Assembly (NCBI RefSeq): GCF_008831155.1
Contig: NZ_WBKB01000006.1
Coordinates: 167,498-231,497 of the forward strand
Reading direction: 5' to 3'
DNA from: Gulosibacter chungangensis
GTDB taxonomy: Bacteria; Actinomycetota; Actinomycetes; Actinomycetales; Microbacteriaceae
DNA length: 64,000 bases
Below the pieces are notes generated by a model, which saw only the letters and a list, made by a program, of their open reading frames with translations, had not been told where the DNA came from and made no database searches. Numbering within the stretch: the stretch's first letter is position 1; every line of letters begins with the position of its first letter. Shown here in pieces: positions 8,579-16,662 of the stretch. The translations under genes and the position numbers were made by a program.

Positions 8579-9427
8579 ATGGCACGAAATTCCGCAACCG
8601 GGTGGGCGCGCATCCTGGCACCGGTGCTGCTCGCGCTCGCAACCGTCCTCGTGTGGGAAACCGCGGTGCGCACGGGTGCGGTGAGCGCAATGTTTCTGCC
8701 CGCACCGAGCGATCTCGCCGGCCGATTCTGGCTCGAACTCACGCAGGGACCGCTGTGGGAACACACCGGCCAGACCCTCATCGCCGCCCTGATGGGCACC
8801 GTGATCGCCACCATCGTCGCGGTGCCGCTCGGCTATCTCATCGCCCGCATCGTCTGGGTGGACATGGCCGTGACTCCCTACGTCACCGCATCCCAAGCCA
8901 TCCCGGCCGTGGCAGTCGCACCACTACTGGCGCTGTGGATCGGCTACGGGCTCACCCCGATCGCGATCCTCTGCGCGGTCGTCGCGTTCTTCCCCATGCT
9001 CATCACCACCGTGATCGGCGTGCGGGCGCTCCCGCAGGATGTGCTCGAGGCGGCAAAACTCGACGGCGCGAGTGCCTGGCAGTCGCTGCTGTGGGTCGAA
9101 GCGCCACTCGCAATGCCGAGCGTGCTCGCAGGCATTCGCGCGGGCGTCGCCCTCTCGGTCACCGGCGCGGTCGTGGGTGAATTCACGATGGGCGGCCAGG
9201 GGCTCGGGATGCTGTTGACGCTCTTCCGCGACGCGAACGACACCGAGGGGATGTTTGCGACGCTCTTCATGCTTGCGTTCCTCGCGGTCGGCATGTTCAC
9301 CGCGCTGCGCATCCTCGAGGCCCTTGCCAATCGCCGCCAGCGGCGAGTCTCTCGCGACTTGCGACAGGTCACCCTCGAGGAGGAGACCGAACCTGTCACC
9401 GGACCCATCCCCACCCTTGTGCCGTAG
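8579..9427 (+). CDS. ribX: RibX-type ABC permease for riboflavin or a precursor
   Basis: A 282-residue BPD-type inner-membrane permease with about six hydrophobic segments and the coupling EAA-like loop AAKLDGASAWQSLLWVEAPLAMPSVLAGIR (around 170-195). It belongs to the SsuC/TauC/ThiX permease group. Position directly behind an FMN riboswitch and ahead of an NMT1/THI5-like binding protein identifies it with the RibXY riboflavin importers. The ATG at 8579 follows a GGAAGAAGAAAG ribosome site; an ATG at 8522 is possible but lies between the expression platform and this site. No ATPase gene is adjacent, as usual for RibXY, so a shared ATPase encoded elsewhere must energise it. The C-terminal 35 residues are polar and acidic. 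Confidence 0.85.
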   Translation: MARNSATGWARILAPVLLALATVLVWETAVRTGAVSAMFLPAPSDLAGRFWLELTQGPLWEHTGQTLIAALMGTVIATIVAVPLGYLIARIVWVDMAVTPYVTASQAIPAVAVAPLLALWIGYGLTPIAILCAVVAFFPMLITTVIGVRALPQDVLEAAKLDGASAWQSLLWVEAPLAMPSVLAGIRAGVALSVTGAVVGEFTMGGQGLGMLLTLFRDANDTEGMFATLFMLAFLAVGMFTALRILEALANRRQRRVSRDLRQVTLEEETEPVTGPIPTLVP

Positions 9428-9430
9428 CGG

Positions 9431-9576
9431 GCCTCGATACGCTCCGCTACTCGGCCATCGAAATGCAAACACCCCGGTCATTGAGTAGACGCCACAGGCG
9501 TCCTATCGAAATGACCACCACCACGCCAACACCCCGGTCATTGAGTAGACGCCACAGGCGTCGTATCGAAATGACC
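9431..9576. repeat. 60-bp tandem repeat and palindromic repeat unit between ribX and ribY
   Basis: A TCGATACGCTCCGCTACTCGG unit at 9434-9454 is followed by two copies of a 60-bp unit with exact spacing. ACCCCGGTCA at 9471-9480 recurs at 9531-9540, and TTGAGTAGACGCCACAGGCG at 9481 recurs at 9541; one mismatch (C/G) occurs before TATCGAAATGACCACCACC. GACGCC-ACA-GGCGTC forms a short stem in each copy, flanked by the TGAGTAG and TATCGAA boxes of the dispersed family. The element interrupts an otherwise ordinary two-gene operon. Confidence 0.85.
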
Positions 9577-9601
9577 ACCACCTTCACCAGGAGAAACCCA
9601 A

Positions 9602-10621
9602 ATGCCCCGCACCCTGAAAGTCCTCGCGACTGCCGCCGTCGCTGTACTCGCCCTCGCGGGCTGCCAGGGCGGCTCGCCCACCGCATCCGACACCACCGAA
9701 GCCGTCAGCGGCGAGGCCCTCACCATCGGCCTGACCTACACCCCGAACATCCAGTTCGCGCCCTTCTACGTCGCCGAAGAGCTCGGCTACTTCGACGAAG
9801 CCGGCGTCAATGTGGAACTGCGCCACCATGGCGAAAGCGAAGAGCTCTTCGGCGCGCTGAAGACCGGCGACGAGCAGCTCGTGTACGCCGGCGGTGACGA
9901 GATCGTGCAGGGCATTTCGGGCGACGTGCCAGTGCAGTCGGTCGCGACGCTCTACAACACCTATCCCGCCGTGCTCATCGTGCCCGCCGATTCCGAAATC
10001 GAATCAGCTGCAGACCTCGCCGGCCACTCGATCGGTACCCCCGGGCCCTACGGCCAAACCTACTTCGCACTGCTCGCAATGCTCGATGGCGCCGGACTCA
10101 CCGAAGCCGACGTGGACATCCAGCACATCGGTTTCACCCAGCAAGCTGCCCTGTCCTCGGGCAAGGTGGATGCGGTTATGGGCTTCGCAAATAACGATGC
10201 GATTCAGTTCGTAGCCCAGGGCATGGATGTGCGGACCATCGAGGCCGTCGACCCCGAGAACCCGACGCTCGTCGGCCCCGCTCTCGGCGCCGACACCACC
10301 ACCATCGCCGAGCGCGGCGAAGACGTCACCGCGGTGCTCACCGCCGTCAAGCAGGCCGTCGAATACATCGAAGCCAACCCCGAAGAAACCATCGAAATCG
10401 CGGCCAACTACATCCCGACCCTCACCACCGATGTGCAAAAGGACGCCGCCCGCGCCACCCTCGACGCGACCATCCCGCTGATGACCGCCGACGGCGACCT
10501 GCCACTGCTGACCAACAACCCCGACACCTGGGCCGCAATGGTCACCTTCATGTACGACTCGGGCATCATCACCACCCCGGTGGCCGCCGAAGACGCATAC
10601 ACGAACGACCTCCTGCCCTAA
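9602..10621 (+). CDS. ribY: RibY-type substrate-binding lipoprotein (NMT1/THI5-like)
   Basis: A 339-residue protein with a lipoprotein signal peptide, VAVLALAGCQ, the Cys being the lipid-modified residue at about 21. The mature part starts with GLTYTPNIQFAPFYVAEELGYFDEAGV, a typical NMT1/THI5-like opening, followed by HHGESEELFGALKTG and GGDEIVQGI. In RibXY systems this protein captures riboflavin or a flavin precursor at the outer membrane face of the cell membrane for RibX. A CAGGAGAAACCCA ribosome site lies inside the end of the preceding repeat. Related proteins bind pyrimidine precursors of thiamine, but the FMN riboswitch favours flavin. Confidence 0.87.
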   Translation: MPRTLKVLATAAVAVLALAGCQGGSPTASDTTEAVSGEALTIGLTYTPNIQFAPFYVAEELGYFDEAGVNVELRHHGESEELFGALKTGDEQLVYAGGDEIVQGISGDVPVQSVATLYNTYPAVLIVPADSEIESAADLAGHSIGTPGPYGQTYFALLAMLDGAGLTEADVDIQHIGFTQQAALSSGKVDAVMGFANNDAIQFVAQGMDVRTIEAVDPENPTLVGPALGADTTTIAERGEDVTAVLTAVKQAVEYIEANPEETIEIAANYIPTLTTDVQKDAARATLDATIPLMTADGDLPLLTNNPDTWAAMVTFMYDSGIITTPVAAEDAYTNDLLP

Positions 10622-10648
10622 CGCGCGGACTCCTCTAGGGTGGAGACC

Positions 10649-11317
10649 ATGATGCCTGAGTCGGAGCTCACCGCCCATCTGCGAGCCTGGGCGGCCGAAG
10701 CATCCTCGTTTCGTCTGAGCGACTACGACGAGTGGGCCAGGGAGCACGACGCTCCCAGCCCATCCACCCTCATCCTGCGATTCGGCAGCTGGAGCGAAGG
10801 GATGCGCGCGGCCGGGCTCGAGGACAAAATCACCAGCGTGCGGCAACAGCGCCGGGTGATTTCGGATGCCGAGCTGTGGTCGATCGTCGTGGCGTATTTA
10901 CGTGCGGAACGCGAACGGCATTCCTTTGCTGATCTTGGGGTGTGGACGAAGCAGCAAGACCTGCCGAGCGCGGCGACCATCCGCGCGCGACTCGGTCGGT
11001 GGTCCGATGTGCGGGCCACCGCCGAGAAGGTCATCGACTACTCGAATCACCGCTCGGAGCCGTGGGACTTCGCGGATGAGGTGCTCTCGATCGTGCCGGG
11101 CGAAGGTCCGCGCCGCGAGATCACCGATGACGTTTGCTATGCGGCACTGCATCGGGCGGCCACGGTGCTGGAGGGGCCAATCACCGTCGCGCAGTACGAC
11201 AAGGTGCGCACACCGGACGAACCAACCTCGGGAGTGCTGATGAAGCGCTACGGCAGCTGGTACGAATCCCTCACCTGGGCCGACCTGCGTGACCGCACGA
11301 CGGCCCCGCGCGCCTGA
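10649..11317 (+). CDS. Protein of three homing-endonuclease-associated (HNH-repeat) units, no nuclease
   Basis: About 222 residues containing three copies of a roughly 40-residue helical unit. The units are FRLSDYDEWAREHDAPSPST with LILRFGSWSEGMRAAGL, then HSFADLGVWTKQQDLPSAAT with IRARLGRWSDVRATAEKV, and ITVAQYDKVRTPDEPTSGV with LMKRYGSWYESLTWADL. The pattern (polar/aromatic ... PS.. TI..RFGSW..A...AGL) is that of the homing-endonuclease-associated repeat, a DNA-binding module. No HNH or GIY-YIG catalytic motif follows, so this could be a DNA-binding regulator. ATG at 10649 is chosen for the GGGTGGAG just upstream; a GTG at 10640 is an alternative. It follows ribY by 27 bp. Confidence 0.6.
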   Translation: MMPESELTAHLRAWAAEASSFRLSDYDEWAREHDAPSPSTLILRFGSWSEGMRAAGLEDKITSVRQQRRVISDAELWSIVVAYLRAERERHSFADLGVWTKQQDLPSAATIRARLGRWSDVRATAEKVIDYSNHRSEPWDFADEVLSIVPGEGPRREITDDVCYAALHRAATVLEGPITVAQYDKVRTPDEPTSGVLMKRYGSWYESLTWADLRDRTTAPRA

Positions 11318-11346
11318 GGAGCCGTCGGGGTCGCTCACGGCCGCCC

Positions 11347-11430
11347 GCTGAGTAGGCAAAGCCGTATCGAAGCGCCCCTGCGAGGCATGCGCGGTCGCTC
11401 GCTGAGTAGGCGAAGCCGTATCGAAGCGCC
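11347..11430. repeat. Two copies of the TGAGTAG/TATCGAA-family repeat
   Basis: Units at 11347-11375 and 11400-11428 each read CGCTGAGTAGGC, AAAGCC or GAAGCC, GTATCGAAGCGCC. GGC-AAA-GCC or GGC-GAA-GCC forms the stem and the outer boxes are invariant. They lie between the HNH-repeat gene stop and the trmH-like gene start, both on the plus strand. Confidence 0.75.
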
Positions 11431-11486
11431 TCCCAGGCACTACCCTCAAGGGTGGACTGTGCGAGATGCACGCTGAGAGGAAGCGG

Positions 11487-12122
11487 ATGAGCGAAACACA
11501 CGAGCTGTCGACATACGGCGTTGGCCCCTGGGAGGGCGAGTGGCCCGAAGACCCGCGCTATGACCGCGAGCTTCTCGAGCACGGCGACACCCGCAACGTG
11601 ATTGACCGGTTCCGCTACTGGACGATGGAGGCAATCATTGCCGACCTCGATGAGACCCGGCATCCATTCCATGTCGCGATCGAAAACTGGCAGCACGACA
11701 TGAACATCGGCTCGATCGTGCGCTCGGCGAACGCCTTCGGCGCGAACACGGTGCACATCGTAGGCCGCAAGCGCTGGAACAAGCGCGGCGCGATGGTGAC
11801 CGACCGCTACCAGCACGTGCTGCATCACGAGACCGTCGAGGCTTTCGTCGATTGGTGCCGCGCGGCGGAACTCCCGATCATGGCGATCGACAATGTGCCC
11901 GGCTGCGTGCCGATCGAGACGACCTCGCTCCCCCGCCGTTGCGTTTTCCTTTTCGGTCAGGAAGGCCCGGGGCTAACCAAGGCTGCCGTTGCCGCCGCCG
12001 AGCAGGTGATCGAGATCACCCAGTTCGGCTCGACTCGATCGATCAACGCATCCGCCGCGGCCGCCGTCACCATGCACGATTGGGTGCTGCAGCACGTCTA
12101 CAACCGCGGCCCCGCCGCCTAA
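11487..12122 (+). CDS. SpoU/TrmH-family RNA 2'-O-methyltransferase
   Basis: A 211-residue SPOUT-fold methyltransferase. NIGSIVRSANAFGANTVHIVG is motif 1 with the conserved Asn and Arg, LFGQEGPGLTKAA is motif 2, and FGSTRSINASAAAAVTMHDW is motif 3 forming the knotted SAM site. It should transfer a methyl group to a ribose 2'-OH of tRNA or rRNA; which nucleotide cannot be told. The N-terminal 60 residues (GPWEGEWPEDPRYDRELL) are a family-specific extension. ATG at 11487 is preceded by GAGAGGAAGCGG and is preferred to the ATG 21 bp earlier. Confidence 0.9.
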   Translation: MSETHELSTYGVGPWEGEWPEDPRYDRELLEHGDTRNVIDRFRYWTMEAIIADLDETRHPFHVAIENWQHDMNIGSIVRSANAFGANTVHIVGRKRWNKRGAMVTDRYQHVLHHETVEAFVDWCRAAELPIMAIDNVPGCVPIETTSLPRRCVFLFGQEGPGLTKAAVAAAEQVIEITQFGSTRSINASAAAAVTMHDWVLQHVYNRGPAA

Positions 12123-12127
12123 CGCAA

Positions 12128-12275
12128 CACTCGTCGACGAGTTTGCCGACTCCCCCTCCGCAAATTCGTCGATAGATGCTGCCAACGGCGGATAGAGCGA
12201 CAATAAGTGACGAGTCGGCGATTCCCATCGCAGCAGACTCGTCAATGAATGCTCTGACTCGCTGCTAAAACTGCA
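12128..12275. repeat. GACGAGT-family repeat cluster, locus 1
   Basis: Imperfect units lie head to head and tail to tail between two convergent genes. They include ACTCGTCGACGAGTTTGCCGA, then CCGCAAATTCGTCGATAGATGC, then AAGTGACGAGTCGGCGATT, then GCAGCAGACTCGTCAATGAATGC. The same ACTCGTC(A/G) and TGACGAGT arms recur at 22.1 kb and 28.8 kb. No protein-coding potential is apparent. Confidence 0.65.
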
Positions 12276-12276
12276 A

Positions 12277-13152
12277 CTAATGACCGATCTCTGACTCGGC
12301 AAACGCAACGTCATCCTCGGCAAAGCGGCGCTGCATGGTGGCGATGGCTTCGGGGTTCTGGTCGATCAGCAGGAACCGGCGTTCCAGCTGCAGCGCGGCG
12401 GCGCCGGTGGTACCGCTACCGCCAAAGAAGTCGAGCACCCAGTCACCGGGTCGACTGCTCGCGGCAATAATCCGCCGCAGAATTCCCACCGGCTTTTGGG
12501 TCGGATACCCGGTCTTCTCGCGCCCGTTCGGGGAAACGATCGTGTGCCACCAGACATCCGTCGGCAGCTTCCCGCGAGCTACTTTTTCGGGCGTCACCAG
12601 CCCCGGCGCCATGTACGGTTCGCGGTCCACTTCTTCGCTGTCGAAGTGGTACTGCCGCGGATCCTTCACGTACACGAGAATCGTGTCGTGTTTCGAGGGC
12701 CACCGCGATTTAGTGCGCGCCCCGTAGTCATAGGCCCAAATGATCTCGTTGAGGAAGCACTCACGCCCGAACAGCGCATCCAGCAGCACTTTCGCGTAGT
12801 GCACTTCCCGGTAGTCGAGGTGCAGGTAGAGCGTGCCGGTGTCGGCCAGCAGCCGCCAAGCTTCCTCGAGTCGCGGCTCGAGGAACTCCCAATAGTCCTC
12901 GAAGGCGTCATCGTAGGAGGTCACGAGCCCCCGCACGGTCTCGTAGGTCTGCCCCTTATAGCCAATCCGCGTGCCCGTCGACGACCGCACCGATTTGGTG
13001 TTCTGGCGAAGCTGCTTCCGGCCGGTATTGAACGGTGGGTCGATATAGATCAGCTGGAAGGATGCGTCGGGCAGGGATCGCAGGATCGGCAAATTATCGC
13101 CGTGCACCACCGTGTTCGGGCTTTCCGGAGCCCACGAAAACCCCTTCGTCAT
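12277..13152 (-). CDS. Solitary DNA methyltransferase (N6-adenine/N4-cytosine, beta-type)
   Basis: About 291 residues. IYIDPPFNTGRKQ (motif IV, catalytic DPPF) lies near the N-terminus and DWVLDFFGGSGTTGAAALQL (motif I, SAM binding) near the C-terminus, the order that defines beta-class methylases. TGTLYLHLDYREVHYAKVLLD is the conserved segment between, and YPTQKPVGILRRII is the substrate-adjacent motif. No restriction endonuclease gene is adjacent, so it may act as an orphan epigenetic methylase. ATG at 13152 is preferred to the GTG 6 bp upstream. Recognition specificity is not predictable from sequence alone. Confidence 0.9.
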   Translation of the reverse strand: MTKGFSWAPESPNTVVHGDNLPILRSLPDASFQLIYIDPPFNTGRKQLRQNTKSVRSSTGTRIGYKGQTYETVRGLVTSYDDAFEDYWEFLEPRLEEAWRLLADTGTLYLHLDYREVHYAKVLLDALFGRECFLNEIIWAYDYGARTKSRWPSKHDTILVYVKDPRQYHFDSEEVDREPYMAPGLVTPEKVARGKLPTDVWWHTIVSPNGREKTGYPTQKPVGILRRIIAASSRPGDWVLDFFGGSGTTGAAALQLERRFLLIDQNPEAIATMQRRFAEDDVAFAESEIGH

Positions 13153-13161
13153 GCCCACATC

Positions 13162-13689
13162 CTAGGGTTTCAGCGAATCAAATTGTGCTGATGAGCTCGC
13201 AAAACAGTAATAGTCGCGGACCCCAGCGTCCCACTCCGTTTCGTTCGCGGGCCAGCGCACCTGAATCTCGAGATCCGGGATGCTCGCAGCAGCTTCGAGG
13301 TCGATCGCCTCGGGAGCTTGGCACGCGAGCATGGCCCGCTCCCGGAGCGCCTCCTCACCCGGCCAGCTGCCGGATGCATCCAACACCGAGTCGACCGGCA
13401 CGATTGCCGTGAGCTGCGCGGTATGCGGGTCGGTGCAGGCGACGCGGTCGAAGCTTGCGGCCCAGGGAGATTCTAGGGTCGTAAAGCAGTCGCCGGTTTC
13501 GAGTGTGGCGAGCGGAGTTACCGTTGGTCCGGTGGTCGCTTCAACGAGTGAACTCGGTGCGGAGGGTCGTCCGAACGGTGCCCAGAGCCAGCCGCCCACT
13601 GCAGCGGCAACCACGACAACGGCCGCCACCACGAGCCACGGCCACCAGCTCTTCGCACGGTCGCCGCCCGAACCTGAACCCCGCACCAC
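13162..13689 (-). CDS. Septum-formation-family membrane-anchored protein
   Basis: A 175-residue protein with one N-terminal transmembrane helix (WWPWLVVAAVVVVAAAVGGWLW, about 15-36) and an extracytoplasmic domain. The domain shows LETGDCFTTLE and VACTDPHTAQLTAIV, the GDC...V.C..PH pattern of the septum formation family (PF13845-like), then CQAPEA and a late YYCFA, giving four cysteines that may form two disulphides. The family is actinobacterial; a link to septation is by name rather than demonstrated here. It ends 9 bp before the methyltransferase start and begins 6 bp after the pyrE stop, so all three may be one transcript. Confidence 0.7.
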   Translation of the reverse strand: MVRGSGSGGDRAKSWWPWLVVAAVVVVAAAVGGWLWAPFGRPSAPSSLVEATTGPTVTPLATLETGDCFTTLESPWAASFDRVACTDPHTAQLTAIVPVDSVLDASGSWPGEEALRERAMLACQAPEAIDLEAAASIPDLEIQVRWPANETEWDAGVRDYYCFASSSAQFDSLKP

Positions 13690-13695
13690 GTGGCT

Positions 13696-14250
13696 TTAGA
13701 CGGCTTCGAGACCGAGGTCGTCGAGACCGATGGCGTAGCGGTAGGGGTAGCCCGCGTCTTCAATGCGCTGACCGGCACCGGTGGCGCGGTCGACGATTGT
13801 GCAAACCGCGACAACTTCCGCACCCACCTTCTCGAGCGCCTCAATCGCGGCGAGCGGCGACCCGCCGGTGGTCGAGGTGTCTTCAAGCACGACCACGCGC
13901 TTGCCGGCGACATCCGGTCCTTCAACCTGCTTGCCGCGGCCGTGATCCTTTGGTTCCTTCCGCACAACAAACGCGTCGATGGCGCGGCCCTTCGCCACCG
14001 CGTGGTGCATCACCGAGTTCGCGAGCGGATCGGCACCCATGGTGAGGCCGCCAACTGCGGCGACATCGCCGAACTCGTCAACGAGGTCGAGCAGCACTTC
14101 ACCGATCAGGGGTGCGGCGCGGTGGTCGAGCGACAGCTTGCGAAGGTCGATGTAGTACGAGGCCTTCTTGCCGCTAGTGAGCGTGAAGTCGCCGTGGAAG
14201 ACGGCCTCGTCGCTGATGAGCTGAATAAGTTGAGTACGTGGGTCGGTCAC
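13696..14250 (-). CDS. pyrE: Orotate phosphoribosyltransferase
   Basis: A 184-residue type I phosphoribosyltransferase joining orotate to PRPP to make OMP in pyrimidine synthesis. FTLTSGKKASYYIDLRKLSL near the N-terminus binds orotate, VVRKEPKDHGRGKQVEG is the flexible catalytic loop with its Lys and His residues, and VVVLEDTSTTGGSPLAAIEAL is the PRPP-binding signature. Length is normal for the actinobacterial form. It is isolated from other pyr genes and stands divergently from xth, with 74 bp between starts. Confidence 0.96.
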   Translation of the reverse strand: MTDPRTQLIQLISDEAVFHGDFTLTSGKKASYYIDLRKLSLDHRAAPLIGEVLLDLVDEFGDVAAVGGLTMGADPLANSVMHHAVAKGRAIDAFVVRKEPKDHGRGKQVEGPDVAGKRVVVLEDTSTTGGSPLAAIEALEKVGAEVVAVCTIVDRATGAGQRIEDAGYPYRYAIGLDDLGLEAV

Positions 14251-14324
14251 CCAACCAAGCGTAGTTGCTTGCGGCGCCGCACGGGTGAGGAGTCGTGCAC
14301 CGCAGTCGCGATACGGTAGAACCC

Positions 14325-15161
14325 ATGCGCATCGCCACCTGGAACGTGAACTCCATCCGGACCCGCAAGGGCCGCGTCATCGACTTCCTGCAGAACCACG
14401 ACATCGACGTGCTCGCGATGCAGGAGATCAAATGCAAGACGGAGCAGTTCCCGTTCGAGGAGTTTGAAGAGGCCGGCTACGAGGTCATCGCCCACGGCCT
14501 CAACCAGTGGAACGGTGTCGCGTTCGCCTCGCGCCTGCCGATCGAGGATGCGGTGGAGGGCTTCGAGAATATGCCCGGTTTCGGTAAGCCTGCCGAGGAC
14601 GGCACGCTCCCTCTCGAGGCCCGCGCGCTCGGCGCCACCATCGAAGGTGTCCGCCTGTGGTCGCTATACGTACCCAACGGTCGCGAGCTTGCGCATCCGC
14701 ACTACACCTACAAACTCGAGTGGCTGAAGGCGCTGCGCGAGGACACCGCCGCCCGCCGCGAATCGCACCCCGAAGAGCCGATCGCGCTGATGGGTGACTT
14801 CAATATTGCCCCGCTTGACATTGACATTTGGGATCCCGAATTCTTCGTCGGTAAGACCCACACCTCCCAGCCCGAGCGGGATGCATTCAACGCCTTCCTC
14901 GAAGACGGGATGCTGGATGTCACGCGCGAGTTGGGCATCGAGGGCTACACCTACTGGGATTATCAGCAGCTGCGTTTCCCGCGCAATGAGGGGATGCGCA
15001 TCGACTTCGTGCTGGGGAATCCAGAATTTTTCGAGCTGGTTTCGGCCGCCGAGATCGCGCGCGATGAGCGCAAGGGGGACGGGCCGAGTGACCACGTCCC
15101 GGTCATCGTCGAGCTCGACACCGAAACCTCGCTCGACGACGATATGCCGATGATTTTTTAG
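14325..15161 (+). CDS. xth: Exodeoxyribonuclease III
   Basis: A 278-residue EEP-superfamily nuclease for base-excision repair, acting at abasic sites. MRIATWNVNSIRTRKGRV gives the catalytic Asn, MQEIKCK the metal-binding Glu, LMGDFNIAPLDIDIWD the catalytic Asp/Asn pair and SDHVPVIVELD the C-terminal Asp-His. The ATG at 14325 is chosen because homology begins there; an ATG 30 bp upstream lacks family residues. Its 3' end meets the beta-lactamase-like gene tail-to-tail with 18 bp between stops. Confidence 0.95.
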   Translation: MRIATWNVNSIRTRKGRVIDFLQNHDIDVLAMQEIKCKTEQFPFEEFEEAGYEVIAHGLNQWNGVAFASRLPIEDAVEGFENMPGFGKPAEDGTLPLEARALGATIEGVRLWSLYVPNGRELAHPHYTYKLEWLKALREDTAARRESHPEEPIALMGDFNIAPLDIDIWDPEFFVGKTHTSQPERDAFNAFLEDGMLDVTRELGIEGYTYWDYQQLRFPRNEGMRIDFVLGNPEFFELVSAAEIARDERKGDGPSDHVPVIVELDTETSLDDDMPMIF

Positions 15162-15179
15162 CGCTCGGCACCCGCCCGG

Positions 15180-16526
15180 CTAGCAGTCAATCGCGAGCGC
15201 GACATCGGCCAATTCGTAGGCGAGGTCGAGCCGCGAGTCCTGCGAATAGTCGGTTGGGGAGACGGTCCAGAGGATCGTCACCTGGCGGATCCCGTCCGGC
15301 GAAGACATAGTCAAACCGCGGTAGCCGAGCCCCGAACCGAGGTGGCCGTACACGTGATTGGGCGCACCGATCTGCACGAGCTCACCGAAGTCTGAGTCGT
15401 GCACGCTGCCCGAGCCCTCCTCCGGCACCTCAAAGTCATAGCTCGGCAGCGACTCGGCGGGTTCAGCAGGCCCGGTCGCCGCGGGAGTCGCATCCGTCGC
15501 GCCCGGCGCCGCGGTCTCCACGGCCTGATTCGCTGAGGATTCCAAATACACCGGATCACCGGCCGGGCAGGTGTCGGTGCGTGATTGCACGCCCAGCCCG
15601 TACCCCTGCGGCAGCAGGTTCAACATCTGCCCGAGCAGTTCCGGGGCAATGAGCTCACCCGTCAACAGTGCGCGCATGAAGGTATTCACGTCCGACACCG
15701 TCGAAACTACGCCGCCGGCACCCGACCAGAGCGAAGCATCCTGTTCGGTGACATCGATCGACAGCGCACCCTCGGTGACATAGCCGTGCGCGGCGTTTTC
15801 AGGCATCGAAGTTCCCGCCGGCAGGGTGGTTGAGGTGAGCCCGAGCGGCTCGGTAATCCGCTGCTGCAGCTGTTCGGCGAGGGTCGACGAAGTCAGCTCC
15901 TCAATCAGCATCGTGAGGACGATGTAGTTCGTATTCGAATACTCCCAGCCGGTGCCTGGGTCGAAACTCCAGCCCTGCGTCAGCGCGCGCTGCACCAGTT
16001 CTTCGTGGCTGATCGGCGAGACGATCTGAGTGGTGAAGGCGCTCGGGTCCTCAAGTGCGAGCGTCGGCACATAGTCGGGCAGGCCGGATGAATGATTCAG
16101 CAGCTGCCGCACCGTCACTTCCCGAACTTCCACGATTCCCGGCAGATAGTCCTCGATCGGGTCGCCGAGTTGCACGAGCCCCTCTTCGACGAGCTGCAGC
16201 AGGATGGTCGCGACCATGGGTTTGGTCAGGCTCGCGATCCGCGTCGGGTCGGTAATTTTTGCGGGCAGTTCCGTCTTTTTCGAACGCACACCCTGCACAC
16301 CGCTCCAAACGTGCTCACCGTCGCGAATCTCCACGAGCACCGCTGGGGCGCCCGCATCCACCATCTGCGTCATTAGCGCCTCGATATCCGCGACCTCGAA
16401 ATCGGCGGCTTCGGTGGGGCGCAGCGGTATCGCCGTGGGCCCGGGGTGGGGGCCGGATGCGCATCCCGCCAGCGTCGTCAGCGCGACTACCGAGAGGGTC
16501 GCGCCAATTCGCTTGATGACGGACAT
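15180..16526 (-). CDS. Serine beta-lactamase-fold lipoprotein (class C / D,D-peptidase-like)
   Basis: About 448 residues with a lipoprotein signal (IGATLSVVALTTLAGCASG). The catalytic SxxK is SLTK at about 105 in TRIASLTKPMVA, YxN is YSN in GWEYSNTNYIVL, and HLGSGLGYRG near the C-terminus takes the KTG-like HxG place. LLNHSSGLPDY is typical of the beta-lactamase/esterase group. A roughly 70-residue Ala/Pro/Glu-rich insert precedes the last motif. It probably hydrolyses D,D-peptides or esters at the cell surface rather than antibiotics. The ATG at 16526 follows TTAGGAACG; an ATG 27 bp upstream would place polar residues before the signal peptide. Confidence 0.85.
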   Translation of the reverse strand: MSVIKRIGATLSVVALTTLAGCASGPHPGPTAIPLRPTEAADFEVADIEALMTQMVDAGAPAVLVEIRDGEHVWSGVQGVRSKKTELPAKITDPTRIASLTKPMVATILLQLVEEGLVQLGDPIEDYLPGIVEVREVTVRQLLNHSSGLPDYVPTLALEDPSAFTTQIVSPISHEELVQRALTQGWSFDPGTGWEYSNTNYIVLTMLIEELTSSTLAEQLQQRITEPLGLTSTTLPAGTSMPENAAHGYVTEGALSIDVTEQDASLWSGAGGVVSTVSDVNTFMRALLTGELIAPELLGQMLNLLPQGYGLGVQSRTDTCPAGDPVYLESSANQAVETAAPGATDATPAATGPAEPAESLPSYDFEVPEEGSGSVHDSDFGELVQIGAPNHVYGHLGSGLGYRGLTMSSPDGIRQVTILWTVSPTDYSQDSRLDLAYELADVALAIDC

Positions 16527-16662
16527 GAATGACGTTCCTAACTGAATTCCCATGACCCCGGAATAATTTCACGAATAGATAAGTTGCATGTGGATGGACC
16601 GCGACCGTCTGTGTTTCGACGGCGAGATGCTGGTCCACTACTGACTTGAAAGGATCCCACCC

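Noticed and set aside
9471..9590. CRISPR-like array from the 60-bp repeats
   Set aside because: Only two adjacent copies with no unique spacers; the unit matches a dispersed intergenic repeat family.
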